Below, piece after piece: positions 24,944-33,131 of a stretch of DNA of 64,000 nt. The DNA comes from Lachnospiraceae bacterium NE2001 (GTDB lineage Bacteria > Bacillota > Clostridia > Lachnospirales > Lachnospiraceae): the NCBI GenBank assembly GCA_900110635.1, contig FOEK01000012.1, positions 1-64,000 on the forward strand, written 5' to 3'. The notes under the pieces were generated by a model. It searched no databases. It had not been told where the DNA came from and saw nothing but the letters and a program-made list of their open reading frames with translations. Positions within the stretch are counted from its first letter, which is position 1. Each line of letters starts with the position of its first letter. The translations under genes were made by a program, and so were the position numbers.

Positions 24944-25237
24944 ATGTTTAGAGTTTGGGGAAAAATAATGAAAGAAAATCGAATGGTGAAGGATACCACA
25001 ATCGAGCTGCCCAACGATCCTGCTAGCGAGCCACTGTCCCGCACCAAGAAGGTTTATAAGGCACTTGAAATGATATGCAACGAGTTCGACCTGGCAATAC
25101 CAGTCTGGCTGGAGTCCAACCAACGCGAGTTTATTGAACACGCCAGGACCTACTTTAGAAATGTAAACTTTATGGAAGAAATAGACTTCGACTACCTGGA
25201 CTTCCAGGTCATCGAAGAAGACCACCCCTGGGAGTAA
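24944..25237 (+). CDS. Small acidic protein of unknown function
   Basis: One of only two intact plus-strand genes. The 97 residues are hydrophilic with no signal or membrane segment. The core is IPVWLESNQREFIEHARTYF, followed by the acidic end DFDYLDFQVIEEDHPWE. AAGGAG lies 9 bases before the ATG at 24944; a second ATG at 24968 is possible. Codon use looks like that of neighbours and the repeat at 25239 gives a terminator, so it is probably a real gene. I do not recognise the family. Confidence 0.78.
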   Translation: MFRVWGKIMKENRMVKDTTIELPNDPASEPLSRTKKVYKALEMICNEFDLAIPVWLESNQREFIEHARTYFRNVNFMEEIDFDYLDFQVIEEDHPWE

Positions 25238-25238
25238 A

Positions 25239-25286
25239 CCAAGACAGGGGACGGTTCTCTGTCTTGGAGAACCATCCCCTGTCTTG
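25239..25286. repeat. Paired GGGAC repeats between convergent genes
   Basis: CCAAGACAGGGGACGGTTCT and an inverted second copy ending CCATCCCCTGTCTTG lie between the stop codons of the 97-residue gene and yigZ. The outer arms pair over 12 bases and are followed by TTTT on the plus strand, a plausible terminator for the plus-strand gene. Confidence 0.88.
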
Positions 25287-25288
25287 TT

Positions 25289-25906
25289 TTATTGCATTTT
25301 TGTTTCTAGCAGCTGGATTTCTGAACGTCCAGCTGTTTTTTCTGTTATCTGACCAGTCAGCGTCTCGGCTGATTTTTCAGGTACAGTAAGGTGGATCATC
25401 ACTTTGTCGGAGTAGTCAACTGTGTAGGTTGTACCTTCCACACTTTCAATCAGATACTTTACCTTGTCGAAATCTCCGTAGTCAACCGTAATATCGTAAA
25501 TACAGGACAAACATATGGTCTTCTTACCTGCGACATTTACTGCCTCCTGCGCAGCCTGGGTGTAGGCACGGACCAGACCACCAGTCCCTAGCAGAACGCC
25601 GCCAAAATACCTGACTACTACAACTACTACATTACTGATTCCAGAATTAGTTATGACATCCAGGATTGGCTTCCCGGCAGTTCCTCCCGGCTCACCATCG
25701 TCTGAAAACTTAAGGGCAGGATTTGTCTCTCCATACGAATATGCGTAGCATACATGTCGAGCCGAGTAATGCTCTTTCCTTATGGCTGTAACTATCGCCC
25801 GAGCTTCTTCCTCTGACTCAATATTCGCGGCAGTACCAAGAAATCTCGACTTCTTGATAACCACCTCAGAAGTCCCATTTTCAATTATCCTGATTCCTTC
25901 TTCCAT
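25289..25906 (-). CDS. YigZ/IMPACT-family protein
   Basis: The N-terminal UPF0029 domain shows KSRFLGTAANIESEEEARAI and ARHVCYAYSYG, FSDDGEPGGTAGKPIL and VVVVVRYFGGVLLGTGGLVR. The C-terminal ~70 residues form the DUF1949 ferredoxin-like domain. The family is linked to control of translation (IMPACT) but its bacterial role is not settled. Length 205 is normal. It follows nrdR closely. Confidence 0.92.
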   Translation of the reverse strand: MEEGIRIIENGTSEVVIKKSRFLGTAANIESEEEARAIVTAIRKEHYSARHVCYAYSYGETNPALKFSDDGEPGGTAGKPILDVITNSGISNVVVVVVRYFGGVLLGTGGLVRAYTQAAQEAVNVAGKKTICLSCIYDITVDYGDFDKVKYLIESVEGTTYTVDYSDKVMIHLTVPEKSAETLTGQITEKTAGRSEIQLLETKMQ

Positions 25907-25920
25907 CCCAGCAAGCTTCC

Positions 25921-26370
25921 CTATTTTAGGATTTTCTTAAGTTCATCCATGAATGTATTTACATCTTTGAACTCACGATATACAGACGCGAAACGCACGT
26001 ATGCAACGCCGTCAAGATTCTTGATCTTGTCCATAACAATCTCGCCGATGGTACTGGTGTCGACCTCGCGTGTCTCAAGATTGTAGATTTCGGACTCGAT
26101 CTCATTTACACAGGACTCAATCCTCTCCATTGGGACAGGACGCTTATGGCAGCTTCTGATGAGACCCTGCACAATCTTCTCGCGGTCGTATGGTTCTCTG
26201 GACTTGTCCTTTTTGATCACCATAATTGGAGTTGCTTCAACCTTTTCAAATGTAGTAAATCTCTTTCCGCAAATATCGCACTGACGACGACGGCGTATGG
26301 CTGTGTTGTCGTCAGCCGGTCTTGAATCAATTACTCTTGTATCCTCGTCTCCACAAAATGGACATTTCAT
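25921..26370 (-). CDS. nrdR: Transcriptional repressor NrdR
   Basis: It represses ribonucleotide reductase genes in response to ATP/dATP. The N-terminal zinc ribbon has CPFC and CDIC; the ATP-cone follows ([20 protein letters not shown]). Length 149 is typical. GAGGTAACAAGGT precedes the ATG. No nrd gene lies in the window. Confidence 0.95.
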   Translation of the reverse strand: MKCPFCGDEDTRVIDSRPADDNTAIRRRRQCDICGKRFTTFEKVEATPIMVIKKDKSREPYDREKIVQGLIRSCHKRPVPMERIESCVNEIESEIYNLETREVDTSTIGEIVMDKIKNLDGVAYVRFASVYREFKDVNTFMDELKKILK

Positions 26371-26478
26371 ACCTTGTTACCTCACATATTTATAATTATT
26401 CAAAATGAGCCACATATTCAGCATATCATATGCTTCATAGATAATGCCTCTGAATAGCCGCACACAACATATAGTAAC

Positions 26479-26509
26479 AAAAAAGGGGCATAGTTGCAAC
26501 CTATACCCC
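26479..26509 (-). terminator. Intrinsic terminator after the GH1 gene
   Basis: GGGGTATAG and CTATGCCCC pair around a seven-base loop and are followed by six T on the minus strand, about 45 bases after the stop codon. Confidence 0.9.
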
Positions 26510-26555
26510 AAATATTGTTAAAACAATTATTTAAAACAACTTTAATTATAATATA

Positions 26556-27896
26556 TCAGATATTTTCGCCATTGGATGAAATGACATCGCGGTACCAATA
26601 TCCCGAATCCTTAATGGTACGCTTCTGAGTCTGATAGTCGACGTGGATCATTCCAAATCTCATATCGTAACCCTGTGCCCACTCGTAGTTATCCATCGCT
26701 GACCAATACATATATCCAAGAAGCGGTATACCCTCGTCAGCTGCACGCTTGAACTCCCTGAGATAACGCTGCACATAATCGATACGCTGTGGATCGTGAA
26801 CCTTGCCATCCAGTGACACAACATCACTTACAGCCATGCCATTTTCTGTGATAAGCATAGGCAGACCATATCTTTTATATACAAACTTTGGCGACCAATA
26901 CATAACTCTTGGGTCAATGACCCAGCCCATTGCCGTACGCGGAACCCCCTGATACTCATTGTCCATATAGCCATTTTCAACCAAATCAGCATCGCTGTAA
27001 TAGATATTCATTCCGTAGAAATCTATGGGCTGTGAGATCAATTCCATATCACCAGGCGCTGGCTCTACCATATCATCTCCAAAGATTTCGTATGCGTCAT
27101 CAGGATATTTACCCAGCACAATCGGATCCGAGTAGATAGCCAGCGAAAAGAACATATCGTTAAGCGAGAAACTTTCATTGTAAGCCTTCTCGATATCCTC
27201 TGGAGCATCCGACTTCGGAATTCGAACTGGTGCAATCGGAGCGATTCCTATCTTTGGCTCGGTCTTGGCGTGCTCACGTATACATTTCACAGCCTTACCA
27301 TGGGCCAGCAGATAGTTGTGAATCATCCTGAGAGTAGTTCGATTGTCAATCTTAAGGAACGGTGCATGTCCGCCGAACCAGTAGCCATTGCCAATAAAAC
27401 ACTGAGGCTCGTTAAATGTTATCCAATACTTAACTCTATCCGAGAGTGCATCCACAACAACCTTGGTGTACTCCTCAAACCAGACAGGAAAGTCTGGATT
27501 TGAATAGGCGCCTCTCAAATATAGCTCATATGGAAGGTCCCAGTGAAATAAGGTAACAAGAGGGGTAATGTCATTTGCCAGCAGCTCATCTACAAGATTG
27601 CTATAAAACTGAATACCCTTGGGATTTACCTCGCCTGTGCCGTTAGGCATAACCCTCGGCCAGCTTATAGAGAATCGGTAGTATTTGATTCCCAACTCCT
27701 TGAACAGCTTGATATCCTCTTTATAACGGTGATAGTGGTCACAAGCGACCTTGCCATCCTCCTTATGGAGCACCTTGCCATCCATACTCGTCGCCACGTC
27801 CCATATACTCAGACCTTTTCCGTCTTCATTATATGCACCCTCAACCTGATATGAGGCCGTTGCTGCGCCCCACATAAAATCTTTTGAAAAACCCAT
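26556..27896 (-). CDS. Family 1 glycoside hydrolase (beta-glucosidase)
   Basis: A TIM-barrel glycosidase with acid/base Glu163 in TFNEPQ and nucleophile Glu351 in ITENG. The N-terminal FMWGAATASYQVEGA and the lack of the phosphate-binding Ser/Lys/Tyr of 6-phospho-beta-glucosidases as far as I can judge favour a beta-glucosidase acting on unphosphorylated cellobiose-type sugars. There is no signal peptide, so it is cytoplasmic. AAAGGAG supports the start at 27896. It fits the endo-acting GH5 and GH16 enzymes encoded 6-9 kb away. Confidence 0.93.
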   Translation of the reverse strand: MGFSKDFMWGAATASYQVEGAYNEDGKGLSIWDVATSMDGKVLHKEDGKVACDHYHRYKEDIKLFKELGIKYYRFSISWPRVMPNGTGEVNPKGIQFYSNLVDELLANDITPLVTLFHWDLPYELYLRGAYSNPDFPVWFEEYTKVVVDALSDRVKYWITFNEPQCFIGNGYWFGGHAPFLKIDNRTTLRMIHNYLLAHGKAVKCIREHAKTEPKIGIAPIAPVRIPKSDAPEDIEKAYNESFSLNDMFFSLAIYSDPIVLGKYPDDAYEIFGDDMVEPAPGDMELISQPIDFYGMNIYYSDADLVENGYMDNEYQGVPRTAMGWVIDPRVMYWSPKFVYKRYGLPMLITENGMAVSDVVSLDGKVHDPQRIDYVQRYLREFKRAADEGIPLLGYMYWSAMDNYEWAQGYDMRFGMIHVDYQTQKRTIKDSGYWYRDVISSNGENI

Positions 27897-27977
27897 AAAC
27901 TTCTCCTTTAAAACTGATATATCGATTATACCAAAATCCCCCACTCTTGGCGACAACAAAATATCCCCTATAAAACA

Positions 27978-28024
27978 GATAAGACAGGGGACGGTTCAGT
28001 TGCAAAACCATTCCCTGTCTTATC
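27978..28024. repeat. GGGAC repeat, flavour A, loop-expanded
   Basis: GATAAGACAGGGGACGGTTC, then AGTTGCAAAACCA, then TTCCCTGTCTTATC: 12-base outer arms with an enlarged centre. It lies just downstream of the pilin-like gene and is followed by TGTTTT on that strand. Confidence 0.85.
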
Positions 28025-28047
28025 GACACCCTATGAATAAAAATTAA

Positions 28048-28803
28048 TTATTTATATTCAGCACAAGGATCAGGATAGAGTCTGTAAAGAGGACGAACCT
28101 TCTGTTTAACGCCTCGCCCATTAAAGTTCTTATCACCAATCCATATTTCTGGTTTCATAGATGTACAATTAACACATACCATCCAGCACTCTGGATCACC
28201 ATAACCAGCATTCTTTTTATATTTCATAGGAAGCATAGTTCCTGCATGGTACCCGTCAAATGAATTAGCTCCATCTGTACCACCGTATACTTTTCCTACT
28301 CCATCAAGATGAAACAGATTTTTTAAAAACTCATCAGTATATTCTCTAGTAAGTTCAGCCTCTTCGCCCCCCTTATCATCAAGTGTACTTTTAAACTGTG
28401 AGTTTTCCCAACCTTTTGAGTTTTTGTTAGAAGGACTCTTATAATATACACCTCTGCACCACGCTATACATACTATCTCATAAGAACCTTCAGTTCTATT
28501 ACTGATAGAACCATCAAGATTACAATTATGGCCATTAGCACCAACCCAAGTTCTAGAAACATCAGCTGTTTTAGTTGTTTTCACTGGAATTGCCCACCCA
28601 GTATATGCATCATCATTTCCACTAGTTGATGCTAATTCAGCAGCCTCAAACATCATCTGTGCAGTCTCTATATCAACAGCTTTTCTAGACTTATCTAAAT
28701 ATCTAATTAGAGCCGGAGCTACAGCCGCAGCTAGAATAGTCATAATTGAAATAACTATTAATAGTTCAACCAGTGAAAATCCATTATTTCCTCTCTCACC
28801 CAT
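28048..28803 (-). CDS. Type IV pilin/pseudopilin-like protein under c-di-GMP riboswitch control
   Basis: The N-terminus GERGNNG|FSLVELLIVISI followed by MTILAAAVAPALIRYL is a class III (prepilin peptidase) signal: a basic leader, cleavage after Gly, Glu at mature position 5 and a 20-residue hydrophobic helix. The remaining ~200 residues form a Gly/Asn/Tyr-rich globular domain with several Cys, larger than most major pilins. Without an assembly ATPase, PilC or PilD gene in the window it is an orphan, so those functions must lie elsewhere. The start is uncertain: ATG at 28803 is best placed for GAGAGGA; ATG at 28815 is too close to it. Confidence 0.88.
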   Translation of the reverse strand: MGERGNNGFSLVELLIVISIMTILAAAVAPALIRYLDKSRKAVDIETAQMMFEAAELASTSGNDDAYTGWAIPVKTTKTADVSRTWVGANGHNCNLDGSISNRTEGSYEIVCIAWCRGVYYKSPSNKNSKGWENSQFKSTLDDKGGEEAELTREYTDEFLKNLFHLDGVGKVYGGTDGANSFDGYHAGTMLPMKYKKNAGYGDPECWMVCVNCTSMKPEIWIGDKNFNGRGVKQKVRPLYRLYPDPCAEYK

Positions 28804-28850
28804 AGATTTCACCATTCCTCTCTATTAAACTCTCTATCAAAACCTCATAA

Positions 28851-28904
28851 AACAAAAAGCCACAGAACATCCAATTTGGTTTACAAATGGGATTAATCCT
28901 GTGG
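28851..28904 (-). terminator. Riboswitch expression platform: intrinsic terminator
   Basis: On the minus strand CCACAG/CTGTGG, ATCC/GGAT and ATTTG/CAAAT stack into one long hairpin followed by CTTTTTGTTTT. It lies between the aptamer and the pilin-like gene, 37 bases before the ribosome site, so stopping here would prevent expression of the gene. Confidence 0.9.
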
Positions 28905-28923
28905 ACTAAAACTACGATATTTG

Positions 28924-29005
28924 CAACTGGCTACCTTACAGATTATCTCCCATCTATAAGGCCCTATAGCTTTGCGTCACAGAATCACTTCTGCTTTGCC
29001 CATTG
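28924..29005 (-). ncRNA. Cyclic-di-GMP-I riboswitch aptamer (GEMM-I)
   Basis: On the minus strand the conserved GEMM-I parts occur in order: closing helix P1 (CAATGG at 29000-29005 with CCAGTTG at 28924-28930), GGGCAAAG, a stem CAGAA-GTGA-TTCTG with a GNRA tetraloop (28980-28993), the signature GACGCAAAGC, TATAGGGCC, a second stem and GGTAGCCAGTTGC. All key blocks known from the Vibrio cholerae Vc2 aptamer are present. It is followed by the terminator at 28851-28904 and the pilin-like gene. Confidence 0.95.
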
Positions 29006-29022
29006 TTAAACTTTTAAGATAA

Positions 29023-29028
29023 TTTTAT
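29023..29028 (-). promoter_or_regulatory. Likely -10 element for the riboswitch transcript
   Basis: TATAAA on the minus strand would place the transcript start about 10 bases before the aptamer. No strong -35 box is seen at the usual distance; TTTCAC is the nearest. Confidence 0.45.
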
Positions 29029-29145
29029 ACTACACGAATATTGGGTGAAATGCTACTAATAAACCTATATTTATGCTAAATTTTTGGCATTTTTAACAAA
29101 AAATATGACATTTTTAAGACTTATATGGCCTTCCTCATAGGCATA

Positions 29146-31149
29146 TCACTGGAGGGACTCCCACTCGGTGTAGAGATCTTCAAGCTTTGCCTCTGCTTCT
29201 TCCTTCTTTTTGGAGAGTTCAATAAGCAGCCCTGCGTCCGTTCCGTTGGCTGGATCATTTAACTGGGAGTCTATCTCAGAGATTTCAGTCTCCAGCTTCT
29301 CGATGGCATTTTCAACACGTTTAATGGCCTTCTCCCGCTTTCTAAGCTCTGCAGCAGAAGCCTTCTGCTCCTCATACTCAAGACGCGAGGAGGATGCTCC
29401 ACTTAGTTTCGAATTGGAACTAACATCAGCACTTAGTTTCGAATCACTACTAACTCCCCCAGTAGGTCGACCAGCCACCCCTGAATATTGACCTGTCAGC
29501 CCCGAATATTGACTAACAAGCTCTGGGTGCTGAACAGCAAAAAGCTCATCCCTCTTCTCTTCGAAATAATCATAATCGCCAACATAATTAGTAAGAACAC
29601 TGTCTCTCAGTTCAAGAATACGTGTCGCCGTTCTGTTGATAAAGTATCTGTCGTGACTTACATATAGAACTGTGCCGGTATAATCACGAAGAGCGTCCTC
29701 CAGGATTTCCTTTGACGGAATATCCAGATGGTTTGTAGGCTCATCAAGTATCAGGAAGTTTGCAGGTGACAGCATCAGTTTAGCCAGGGACAGACGTCCC
29801 CTCTCACCGCCTGATATATCACCAATCCTTTTAAACACATCCTCTCCTGTAAAAAGAAAAGCCGCAAGTGTATTTCTAATTCTTGTATTATTCATATCTG
29901 GAAATGAATCTGACATTTCCTCAAAGATTGTCTTGGATGTATCCAGGTCGTGATGCTCCTGATCGAAGTAACCAATACGAACCTTTGCGCCTAAAGTCAC
30001 TGTTCCTGCATCCTTCGACAGCTTACGTGCAAGTATCTTGAGAATGGTGGTCTTACCAGTACCATTTCCACCTATTAATGCTATATGCTCACCACGCTTT
30101 ATATCCAGCCCCAGGTTCTCAAACAACTTGTTGTCACCATAGGATTTGGCTAGTCCCTCGGCCAGCAGCACATCCTCACCCGACTCACAAACCGGCGTAA
30201 GGGTGAGACGCATATCCGTATCTATCTCTACAGGCTTATCCAGCCTGTCTATCTTGTCCAGCTTCTTCTCACGACTCTCAGCACGCTTTATAGACTTCTC
30301 GCGATTGAACTGCTTTAGTTTGGTGATGACGGCCTCCTCGTGGGCAATCTCAGCCTGCTGCTTGATATAAGCATTCAACTCAGCCTGACGACGCTTGGCC
30401 TTCTCAGCACTATAATAAGAATAGCTGCCGTTATACACCTGGGATACGCCCTGATCTATCTCGATTATCCTGTTTGTTATCTTGTCTATAAAATATCTAT
30501 CGTGACTCACCACGATCACTGCCCCTGGATAGGAGGAAAGATACCCTTCCAGCCACTGAATGGACGCCATATCAAGATGGTTAGTAGGCTCATCTAAAAT
30601 GATTACGTCAGGGTGACTGAGCAGTAGACGACCAAGTGCAACTCGCATCTTCTGACCTCCCGAAAGGCTTGCAATCGGCCTGTCATAGTCCTCCTTCGTA
30701 AATCCAAGTCCTGCGATGACTCCTGTGATCTCACTCTCGTAAGCATATCCATTTTCCCTGTCATACTGGGTGGAGAGACGGTTATAGGCTTCAAGGATCG
30801 GAACCAGCTCCTCCTCGGTCTTTCCTTCCATCTCCTGCTCCAGCTCACGGATACGAGCTTCCATATCAAGTATATATTTCTTGGCTTCCTGCATCGCACC
30901 GTAAATGGTATTCGACAGTTCTGTGTCCTGGGTCTGGGACAGATAGCCCAGACGAACATCACGGGCCACGACTACATTTCCAGAATCCGCTTCCTCCTCA
31001 CCAAGAATAACACGAAGAAGTGTGGTCTTTCCGGCACCATTTATGCCGATGAGCCCACACTTGTCATTTTTCTCTATATGAAAATTGATATTTCGAAGAA
31101 CCTCGGTCTCACCGAAGCTCTTCGAGATATTTTGACACGCAAGTATCAT
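29146..31149 (-). CDS. ABC-F family ATPase (ribosome-associated type)
   Basis: Two ABC cassettes: Walker A GINGAGKTTLLRV and GGNGTGKTTILK, signatures LSGGQKMRVALGR and ISGGERGRLSLAKL, Walker B VIILDEPTNHLD and FLILDEPTNHLD. No membrane domain is present. The linker between cassettes is Arg/Lys-rich as in translation-acting ABC-F proteins. The C-terminal tail carries an unusual insert with repeated YSGLTGQYSGVAG and DSKLSADVSSNSKLSG before a coiled coil (about residues 560-667). It may act on stalled ribosomes or antibiotic protection; which one cannot be decided. Confidence 0.92.
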   Translation of the reverse strand: MILACQNISKSFGETEVLRNINFHIEKNDKCGLIGINGAGKTTLLRVILGEEEADSGNVVVARDVRLGYLSQTQDTELSNTIYGAMQEAKKYILDMEARIRELEQEMEGKTEEELVPILEAYNRLSTQYDRENGYAYESEITGVIAGLGFTKEDYDRPIASLSGGQKMRVALGRLLLSHPDVIILDEPTNHLDMASIQWLEGYLSSYPGAVIVVSHDRYFIDKITNRIIEIDQGVSQVYNGSYSYYSAEKAKRRQAELNAYIKQQAEIAHEEAVITKLKQFNREKSIKRAESREKKLDKIDRLDKPVEIDTDMRLTLTPVCESGEDVLLAEGLAKSYGDNKLFENLGLDIKRGEHIALIGGNGTGKTTILKILARKLSKDAGTVTLGAKVRIGYFDQEHHDLDTSKTIFEEMSDSFPDMNNTRIRNTLAAFLFTGEDVFKRIGDISGGERGRLSLAKLMLSPANFLILDEPTNHLDIPSKEILEDALRDYTGTVLYVSHDRYFINRTATRILELRDSVLTNYVGDYDYFEEKRDELFAVQHPELVSQYSGLTGQYSGVAGRPTGGVSSDSKLSADVSSNSKLSGASSSRLEYEEQKASAAELRKREKAIKRVENAIEKLETEISEIDSQLNDPANGTDAGLLIELSKKKEEAEAKLEDLYTEWESLQ

Positions 31150-31239
31150 AGTTTTCTCTCAAAATCTATTATTTTCTCTCGAACAATCCATTATTTTCCC
31201 AGACAATCAATTTAGTAGTTCAAACAATTCTCACAAAAT

Positions 31240-32244
31240 CTAACGATTCAGTTCCACTATCTCTACGATAGTAATAATAACCATCAGCACCGCGAACAGG
31301 ATCATACCAACATTCACAAAAGCCACCTTCCGTCCCTCTCCGATAGGAAGCGGCGAAGCTTTATCATTTACCTTTATCTTACTGGAATTGATACACCACA
31401 GGATCAGTCCTGCAAGCCAAAGTCCAAAAAGGATGACAGAATAAAGAAGCAGTCCAGCAAATGCTGGATTTGTCATCATTTCAAACACCTTCCTTTGAAC
31501 CTCAGGATCTGTTACTTTTCCATCCGCCATAGACATTAACGATTCCAGATCCATATACTTGAGCATAATCATCGGAAGGACTCCGTGGACAAAGTTAAAT
31601 GTCATATGAAGAATTATGGAATATCGAATACGACCTGATATGGTGTAAATATACGCGAAGATCATACCAATAACTGCTGTGTAGAAAAACTGGTGCAGAT
31701 TGGTATGGAACAGACCGAACATTATGCCAGACAGCAGTATGGCGTAACGCTTGTTGTACTGACCCAGCTTGTCGATCAGCAGCTTCCTGTATGCCAGTTC
31801 CTCCAGGATCGGGCCTACTATTACCGCAAATACTATAGTTGGAAGCAGCTGCTGTTTCTGGATCATTTCTATCGTAGAGTTCTCAATCGTAAGTCCAGTA
31901 GCACTTTCAATAATTGAAATGATTATGCTCCCGCCTATATTTGCGGTCATCATCAGGAACACCAGCATAAGGTAAAACTGAAACATAAACTTCGGTTTTA
32001 TCTCGTGATCTTCAGGCTTCTTAGTCGGAACATTTGTAGCCAGCATCAGACATATTGGAAATCCAATCGCCCAGATCGGAGCCAGACCAATCGGATAAAC
32101 CAGCCAGCTGTTTCCCTTGATCTTATCTGCCACCCCGCTGATCAGGAAGCTGATACCAAATGATGCCCCCTCCATAAAGAGGCCAAACATAAAATAGCAG
32201 AAACCTATCCAGGAATATTTCTTTTTTATCTCACTATAATCCAT
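31240..32244 (-). CDS. CPBP-family intramembrane metalloprotease
   Basis: Eight or so membrane segments with the family motifs EELAYRKLL (the EExxxR box), the following FGLFHTNLHQF and HMTFNFVHG that provide the metal-binding His. The family includes Rce1-like prenyl proteases and bacteriocin self-immunity proteins (Abi). It follows thrH by 46 bases, with a repeat between. Target unknown. Confidence 0.87.
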   Translation of the reverse strand: MDYSEIKKKYSWIGFCYFMFGLFMEGASFGISFLISGVADKIKGNSWLVYPIGLAPIWAIGFPICLMLATNVPTKKPEDHEIKPKFMFQFYLMLVFLMMTANIGGSIIISIIESATGLTIENSTIEMIQKQQLLPTIVFAVIVGPILEELAYRKLLIDKLGQYNKRYAILLSGIMFGLFHTNLHQFFYTAVIGMIFAYIYTISGRIRYSIILHMTFNFVHGVLPMIMLKYMDLESLMSMADGKVTDPEVQRKVFEMMTNPAFAGLLLYSVILFGLWLAGLILWCINSSKIKVNDKASPLPIGEGRKVAFVNVGMILFAVLMVIITIVEIVELNR

Positions 32245-32264
32245 CTAACCTTAACCTTCGATAA

Positions 32265-32292
32265 AATGTTGTCACGGGGACGTAACAACATT
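32265..32292. repeat. GTTGT-type GGGAC repeat, flavour C
   Basis: AATGTTGTCACGGGGACGTA then ACAACATT is identical to the copy at 43533-43560. It overlaps the stop codon of thrH by two bases. Confidence 0.9.
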
Positions 32293-32896
32293 AGAGTGCT
32301 GCTTTGAATGCAGCAAGCAGGTCGCTGTACTCTTCGTAAGCAGGAAGATCAGGATAGTCCTTCTTTATCTGCTCAGTAGATCTAAAGAGGAAGCCCGCCT
32401 TGCTGGCCTGTATCATTGCCAGGTCGTTGAAGCTGTCACCAGTTGCGATGGTGTCGAAACCACAGGACTGTAGAGCCTTCACCGTCGTAAGTTTAGACTT
32501 CTCGCATCTCATTTTAAAACCAGTTATCTTTCCATCTGGTGCGACCTCCAGAGTGTTGCAGAAAAGAGTTGGCATTCCCAGCTTCACCATAAGTGGCTTT
32601 GCAAACTGTTCAAATGTATCACTAATGATAATGGTCTGTGTAACTGAACGAAGCTCATCCAGAAACTCTTTTGCCCCAGGAAGCGGATCAACCTTTGCGA
32701 TAGTCTCCTGTATCTCTTTAAGACCCAGGCCGTGCTCCTCCAGGATGCCAAGTCTCCAGTTCATCAGCTTGTTATAATCAGGTTCATCTCTGGTCGTTCT
32801 TTTTAACTCTGGTATTCCACTTGCCTCAGCGAAGGCAATCCATATTTCTGGTACCAGAACACCCTCAAGATCCAGGCATGCAACATTCATTCCCAT
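32291..32896 (-). CDS. thrH: ThrH-like HAD phosphatase (phosphoserine phosphatase/homoserine phosphotransferase)
   Basis: A HAD-superfamily protein of 201 residues. Motif I is DLEGVLVPEIW, with Glu in place of the usual second Asp as in ThrH of Pseudomonas aeruginosa; motif II is TIIISDTFEQF, then Lys in RCEKSKL and motif IV GDSFNDLAMI. ThrH can dephosphorylate phosphoserine and pass the phosphate to homoserine. GGAGG supports the ATG at 32896. The neighbours are not serine or threonine genes. Confidence 0.87.
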   Translation of the reverse strand: MGMNVACLDLEGVLVPEIWIAFAEASGIPELKRTTRDEPDYNKLMNWRLGILEEHGLGLKEIQETIAKVDPLPGAKEFLDELRSVTQTIIISDTFEQFAKPLMVKLGMPTLFCNTLEVAPDGKITGFKMRCEKSKLTTVKALQSCGFDTIATGDSFNDLAMIQASKAGFLFRSTEQIKKDYPDLPAYEEYSDLLAAFKAAL

Positions 32897-33034
32897 TATC
32901 ATTTCCTCCGTAATAATGTGACAATAAGCGTCACGTTTTTAACAATTCGCCATTATACCAAAAAACCTTTGATTATAAAAGAAAAACTTGTTTTTAAGTA
33001 CAATGTCTACAAGTAAATCGTCTACAAGTAAAAT

Positions 33035-33063
33035 GTGACAGATGACGGAATGCCATCTGCCAC
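33035..33063 (-). terminator. Weak intrinsic terminator after the GH5 gene
   Basis: On the minus strand GTGGCAGATG pairs with CATCTGTCAC (one mismatch) and is followed by ATTTTACTT. The outer sequence GTCACATTTTAC resembles the start of the ftsZ terminator. Short imperfect 13-base repeats (ACTTACTAAT) fill 33064-33117. Confidence 0.6.
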
Positions 33064-33131
33064 ATACTAATCTAACTTACTAATCTGACTTATAAATCAA
33101 ACTTACTAATTCAATACACTACTCTTATGTA

